Shown: piece after piece, positions 61,188 to 64,000 of the stretch
Layout: each line of letters begins with the position of its first letter
How positions within the stretch are numbered: the first letter of the stretch is position 1
Origin: Cellvibrionaceae bacterium 1162T.S.0a.05
Lineage (GTDB): Bacteria > Pseudomonadota > Gammaproteobacteria > Pseudomonadales > Cellvibrionaceae
Direction of reading: 5' to 3'
Assembly (NCBI GenBank): GCA_000964245.1
Contig: LANB01000001.1
Span: 2,074,392 to 2,138,391, forward strand
DNA length: 64,000 bases
Translations under genes and position numbers: made by a program
The notes under the pieces: generated by a model
The model's database searches: none
Seen by the model: only the letters and a program-made list of their open reading frames with translations
What the model was told of the DNA's origin: nothing

Positions 61188-61562
61188 ATGAAACTTGGCG
61201 CACTCTCTATCAGTTTGGCAGTAAAAGATTTACAAGCCTCGCAAGCTTTCTATGAGGCTTTGGGCTTCGAATACTTTGCAGGCAATGCAGAAGAAAATTG
61301 GCTTATTTTAAAAAATGAAGATGACCAGGTTGTCGGTTTGTTTCAGGGTATGTTTGACAGGAATATGTTGACGTTTAATCCAGGTTGGGACAATTGTGCC
61401 AATAATCTTGAATCCTTTACCGATATTCGTGAACTTTATCGCAGTCTGAAAAAGGCGGGAATAGAGCCAGAAGGTCAGATCGATGAAAATAGTCGCGGGC
61501 CGGCGAGTTTTATGTTGTTTGACCCGGACAATAACCCCATTTTGATAGACCAACACCGATGA
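61188..61562 (+). CDS. VOC family protein
   Basis: A 124-residue VOC protein (KLGALSISLAVKDLQASQAFYEALGF to ASFMLFDPDNNPILIDQH). The start is ATG 61188 with an excellent AGGAGG upstream, not the ATG 30 bases earlier. It overlaps map by four bases (ATGA), so the two are coupled; a functional reason is not obvious. Confidence 0.86.
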   Translation: MKLGALSISLAVKDLQASQAFYEALGFEYFAGNAEENWLILKNEDDQVVGLFQGMFDRNMLTFNPGWDNCANNLESFTDIRELYRSLKKAGIEPEGQIDENSRGPASFMLFDPDNNPILIDQHR

Positions 61563-62305
61563 CCATTGAAAATGACCATGATCTAAAAGGCATACTGGCG
61601 GCGGGCAAAGTTGTCGCGAGTACCTTACAGTATATGCTGGGGAAAATTGAAGTAGGCATGACGACCCGTGAGTTGGATTTTTTGGGCCGTGAATATTTGG
61701 AAGCCCAAGGGGCCCAATCTGCACCTGAGCTTGTATACGGTTTTCCTGGTGCAACCTGTATCAGTATTAATGAGGAGGCCGCGCACGGCGTACCCGGTGA
61801 GCGGAAAATTCTGGCAGGTGATATTGTCAATGTTGACGTTTCAGCAAAGTATCGCGGTTATTTTGCTGATACGGGTGGGTCGATAGTCGTACAACTCGAA
61901 AACGAAATAAAAAAACGTTTGTGTTATGCCGGAAAGCGCGCTTTACAGGAAGCCTTGAAGCAGGTGCGTGCAGGCGGTGCAATTAATCAGGTAGGGAAGG
62001 CTGTGCAAAATATTGCCCGACAACACCGTTTTAAAGTCATTAAAAACCTTGCGGGTCATGGTGTGGGTCGTGGCTTGCATGAGCAGCCCGATGATATTCT
62101 CAGTTTTTTTAATCCTCATGATCGTCGCAGTTTTAAAAAGGGGCAGGTTGTTGCGGTTGAGCCTTTTTTATCAACGCACAGTACAATTGTTCACGAAGCT
62201 GATGATGGTTGGACACTTGTGGGGCAGCAAGGGAACTTATCTGTGCAGTATGAACACACAGTTATTGTCACTGAAGGTAAACCCATCATCGCGACGGCAG
62301 CATAA
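61559..62305 (+). CDS. map: Methionine aminopeptidase type I
   Basis: A 248-residue enzyme with the MetAP-I metal ligands in order: ASP in NVDVSAKYRGYFADTG (two Asp), His in LAGHGVGRGLHEQP, Glu in VVAVEPFL and Glu in YEHTVIVTE. It removes the N-terminal methionine from new proteins. It lacks the Cys-rich N-terminal extension. This is probably not the genome's only map, as it is not next to rpsB-type genes. Confidence 0.93.
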   Translation: MTIENDHDLKGILAAGKVVASTLQYMLGKIEVGMTTRELDFLGREYLEAQGAQSAPELVYGFPGATCISINEEAAHGVPGERKILAGDIVNVDVSAKYRGYFADTGGSIVVQLENEIKKRLCYAGKRALQEALKQVRAGGAINQVGKAVQNIARQHRFKVIKNLAGHGVGRGLHEQPDDILSFFNPHDRRSFKKGQVVAVEPFLSTHSTIVHEADDGWTLVGQQGNLSVQYEHTVIVTEGKPIIATAA

Positions 62306-62331
62306 AAAAACCCGCTTCACGCGGGCTTTGT
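62304..62331. terminator. Bidirectional terminator between map and xylanase
   Basis: CCCGC/GCGGG stem (62311-62325, loop TTCAC) with seven A on the left and CTTTGTT on the right. On the minus strand it gives a GC stem followed by seven T, a strong end for the xylanase gene. Confidence 0.75.
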
Positions 62332-62358
62332 TCAAAATTCGGGATGTTTTCGTCAGAA

Positions 62359-64000
62359 CTATTTAAAAGCGCTAAAACCAATATACCCGTTGCAGTGCAT
62401 CCACTCCGAGAAAGAACCCGCTCCACAGCTGCCGCTCCAGGTCGCGGAATTTTCAGTTTGTTCTTCAGCTTGATGCGTGACGTTATTGATTTTGACGTAG
62501 TCCAGTACAACATCGCGATCGGGGCCGTCGTTAATATATTCAACATTGATGCCTCCACCCAAACTGGTTTGGAAATCGTACTCTCTGAATTCTCTTGATA
62601 GTGTCCAGCTCGCGATAATTGTTCCGCCCACGGTAAGATTAATCCTTTCCTGCCCGCTGGTGCCGCGAGCGCGTACCGAGATGGGGTAGCTGGAGATGTC
62701 ACTTCCCTTGTTTGCACAGAAACCCGTGCTGTAAGTACTTTCACCTGGTTGTAATGTTCGATTCCAATCAACACCTTGCAGCGTGACTAAATTGCCATTT
62801 TGGAAATAATTGAAATTCCAGCTTTGATAAACCTCATCAGACAATTGAAAGGCCGCATTCCAAACAAGTGCTGACTGCGTGTTATTGGTAACGGTTAAGT
62901 TGGCACAATAACCTGAATCCCATTCGTTAAATTTAGTATGACTAACCGAAAGCTTGTTAGACAGCGTCGGACATTCCAAACGAATATCGAGATCGGTCAC
63001 TTCCGGGGGAATAAACATCGTCTCTGTTTCGACAAAAGTCTGACCTGGATTTCCGGGTGCAAAGCAAGCGGGGTGTTCGGCACGCACTTTATAAAAGCCG
63101 GTAACAACGTCCCACCCGAAGGCGCCATACGCACGCGTGGTATCCGGGTTGCTGCGATTGTAAGGGGCCATGATGTCACTGCCACTGGGAACTTGTTCCC
63201 ACACTCCGCTATCGTCGTTTTGTCTGAACAAGGTGACCGTCGCACCAATCAAGCCTTCGCCTTCCAGAGTTTTCACCTGGCCGCTTGGGTCGATATAAAC
63301 ATTCACAACAACATCTTCAGAAATACCATTACAAGTGCGACTGATTACAAACTCCTGGGCGCCGTGTATGGGCCAAAGCTCGTCAATTTCTGCGATAAAA
63401 GAACCATCGGGTAAGCGATCCATCTCACCTTGAACAGTTGCGGGTGGCGCAGGCGTGTCTGCGGGCATCTCCAGGTCGCTTGCTTGTACATCCATAAAAT
63501 AACTGGCTGACCCCATACCGTCGGCACAGGCCGCGGCGGTAATCGTAAAAGACTCACGCCAGTGGATAATGGGTTCGCCATCGTCGCCCGTGCGCCCGGT
63601 AACAATACGTGGATCAACCTCGGTGTCAAAATCATTTTCTGGTTCGTCGTTGTCGTGGAAAAAATCCGTGATGACATCCCAGGCTGGGCGTACATTTATC
63701 ACGCTGCCGTCGTCGGCGTATTCGATCAATCCAGTCCCTTCGCGCCAGGTTCTACCCACAGCGTGGCCCCATAAGGTAATGCCAACGACGGAAGGGTGAT
63801 GCCAAAGTAGCGGGAGTACGCGCTCGTATTCATTCGCTTGTTCAGTGTCGTCGAGGCGAGCGATATCCAATTCTGAAATATGTATGGGTAAACCGGTGCT
63901 GCCAAGGTCATTCAATACTTCGGTGATGGTTGCAGAGTTTTGACCGCCGTTTTCAGTAATATTGAACGTGTGCGATTGAATACCGATACCGTCGATTATG
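62359..64000 (-). CDS. GH10 xylanase with CBM2-like and CBM60 modules (partial, start beyond window)
   Basis: The frame is open to the right edge, so the start lies outside. What remains: the C-terminal part of a GH10 barrel (IDGIGIQSHTFNI, then LPIHISELDI with the nucleophile Glu near 63872, then LWGHAVGRTWR); an uncharacterised linker domain with an Ig-like look; a CBM2-like module (CANLTVTNNT to STGFCANKG); and a C-terminal CBM60-type module (ISVRARGTSGQERINL, TNDGP-like INDGPDRDVVLDYVKINN, EWMHCNGYIGF). It should degrade xylan outside the cell. No polyserine linker is present in the visible part. Confidence 0.9.
   Translation of the reverse strand, partial: IIDGIGIQSHTFNITENGGQNSATITEVLNDLGSTGLPIHISELDIARLDDTEQANEYERVLPLLWHHPSVVGITLWGHAVGRTWREGTGLIEYADDGSVINVRPAWDVITDFFHDNDEPENDFDTEVDPRIVTGRTGDDGEPIIHWRESFTITAAACADGMGSASYFMDVQASDLEMPADTPAPPATVQGEMDRLPDGSFIAEIDELWPIHGAQEFVISRTCNGISEDVVVNVYIDPSGQVKTLEGEGLIGATVTLFRQNDDSGVWEQVPSGSDIMAPYNRSNPDTTRAYGAFGWDVVTGFYKVRAEHPACFAPGNPGQTFVETETMFIPPEVTDLDIRLECPTLSNKLSVSHTKFNEWDSGYCANLTVTNNTQSALVWNAAFQLSDEVYQSWNFNYFQNGNLVTLQGVDWNRTLQPGESTYSTGFCANKGSDISSYPISVRARGTSGQERINLTVGGTIIASWTLSREFREYDFQTSLGGGINVEYINDGPDRDVVLDYVKINNVTHQAEEQTENSATWSGSCGAGSFSEWMHCNGYIGFSAFK

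Overview
The window looks like a chromosomal segment of a free-living, plant-polysaccharide-degrading gammaproteobacterium of the Cellvibrionaceae type (Cellvibrio, Saccharophagus or Teredinibacter relatives). The main evidence is long polyserine linkers joining catalytic domains to CBM2, CBM5, CBM10 and CBM60 modules, together with gammaproteobacterial housekeeping genes: FimV-like, YajQ, SlyD, PomAB-type stator, TatABC and RstAB-like. I see no rRNA, tRNA, CRISPR array, insertion sequence or prophage. The genus call is inference from module style, not from a marker gene.

Layout. 1-12.3 kb: mixed housekeeping (STAS-like protein, a compact HisRS-like protein, DUF885 peptidase, FimV-like protein, YajQ, Atm1-type ABC exporter, SlyD, HxlR regulator, YgjP-type metalloprotease) and a His/Met-rich pair probably linked to metal handling. 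12.3-19.5 kb: a CE3-CBM10-CBM2 esterase, the pxpABC 5-oxoprolinase operon, D-aminoacyl-tRNA deacylase and a beta-propeller lipoprotein. 19.7-23.1 kb: a mipA-DUF3019-rstA-rstB sensory cluster. 23-29.2 kb: small-metabolism genes, a WYL regulator, DNA glycosylase Tag and two tandem paralogous small proteins. 29.3-35.4 kb: hisIE-tatABC, xseB-ispA and a pomAB-PilZ flagellar stator operon. 35.4-36.5 kb: gene-poor, with a terminator-bearing structured element and repeats.

36.5-46.7 kb: HNH endonuclease, SMP-30 lactonase, GST, then a group of a chitin/cellulose-active AA10 LPMO, an inner-membrane-anchored degenerate CBM2 and a fused MFS/spermidine-synthase-like protein. These are followed by 6-phosphogluconate dehydrogenase and a GH9 lipoprotein endoglucanase. 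47-60.3 kb: an L-fucose release and catabolism locus. GH95 alpha-L-fucosidase and GH31 alpha-xylosidase release sugars from fucosylated xyloglucan-like chains. FucP imports fucose. An aldo-keto reductase, amidohydrolase lactonase, split UxaA-type dehydratase, SDR and FAH-family hydrolase then form a complete candidate non-phosphorylative route to pyruvate and L-lactate, with an IclR regulator inside. 60.3-64 kb: VOC proteins, methionine aminopeptidase and the 3' part of a GH10-CBM2-CBM60 xylanase that runs off the right edge.

The most unusual items are the transmembrane CBM2-like protein that has lost two of the three cellulose-binding aromatics beside a spermidine-synthase-like membrane protein, the HisRS-like protein reduced to a catalytic core, hairpins that sequester the ribosome binding sites of dtd and yajQ, an octanucleotide repeat upstream of a DUF3313-like gene, and the mosaic fucose pathway. 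Many start codons were moved from the longest reading frame on the basis of ribosome binding sites, signal peptides or family N-termini; each case is stated.
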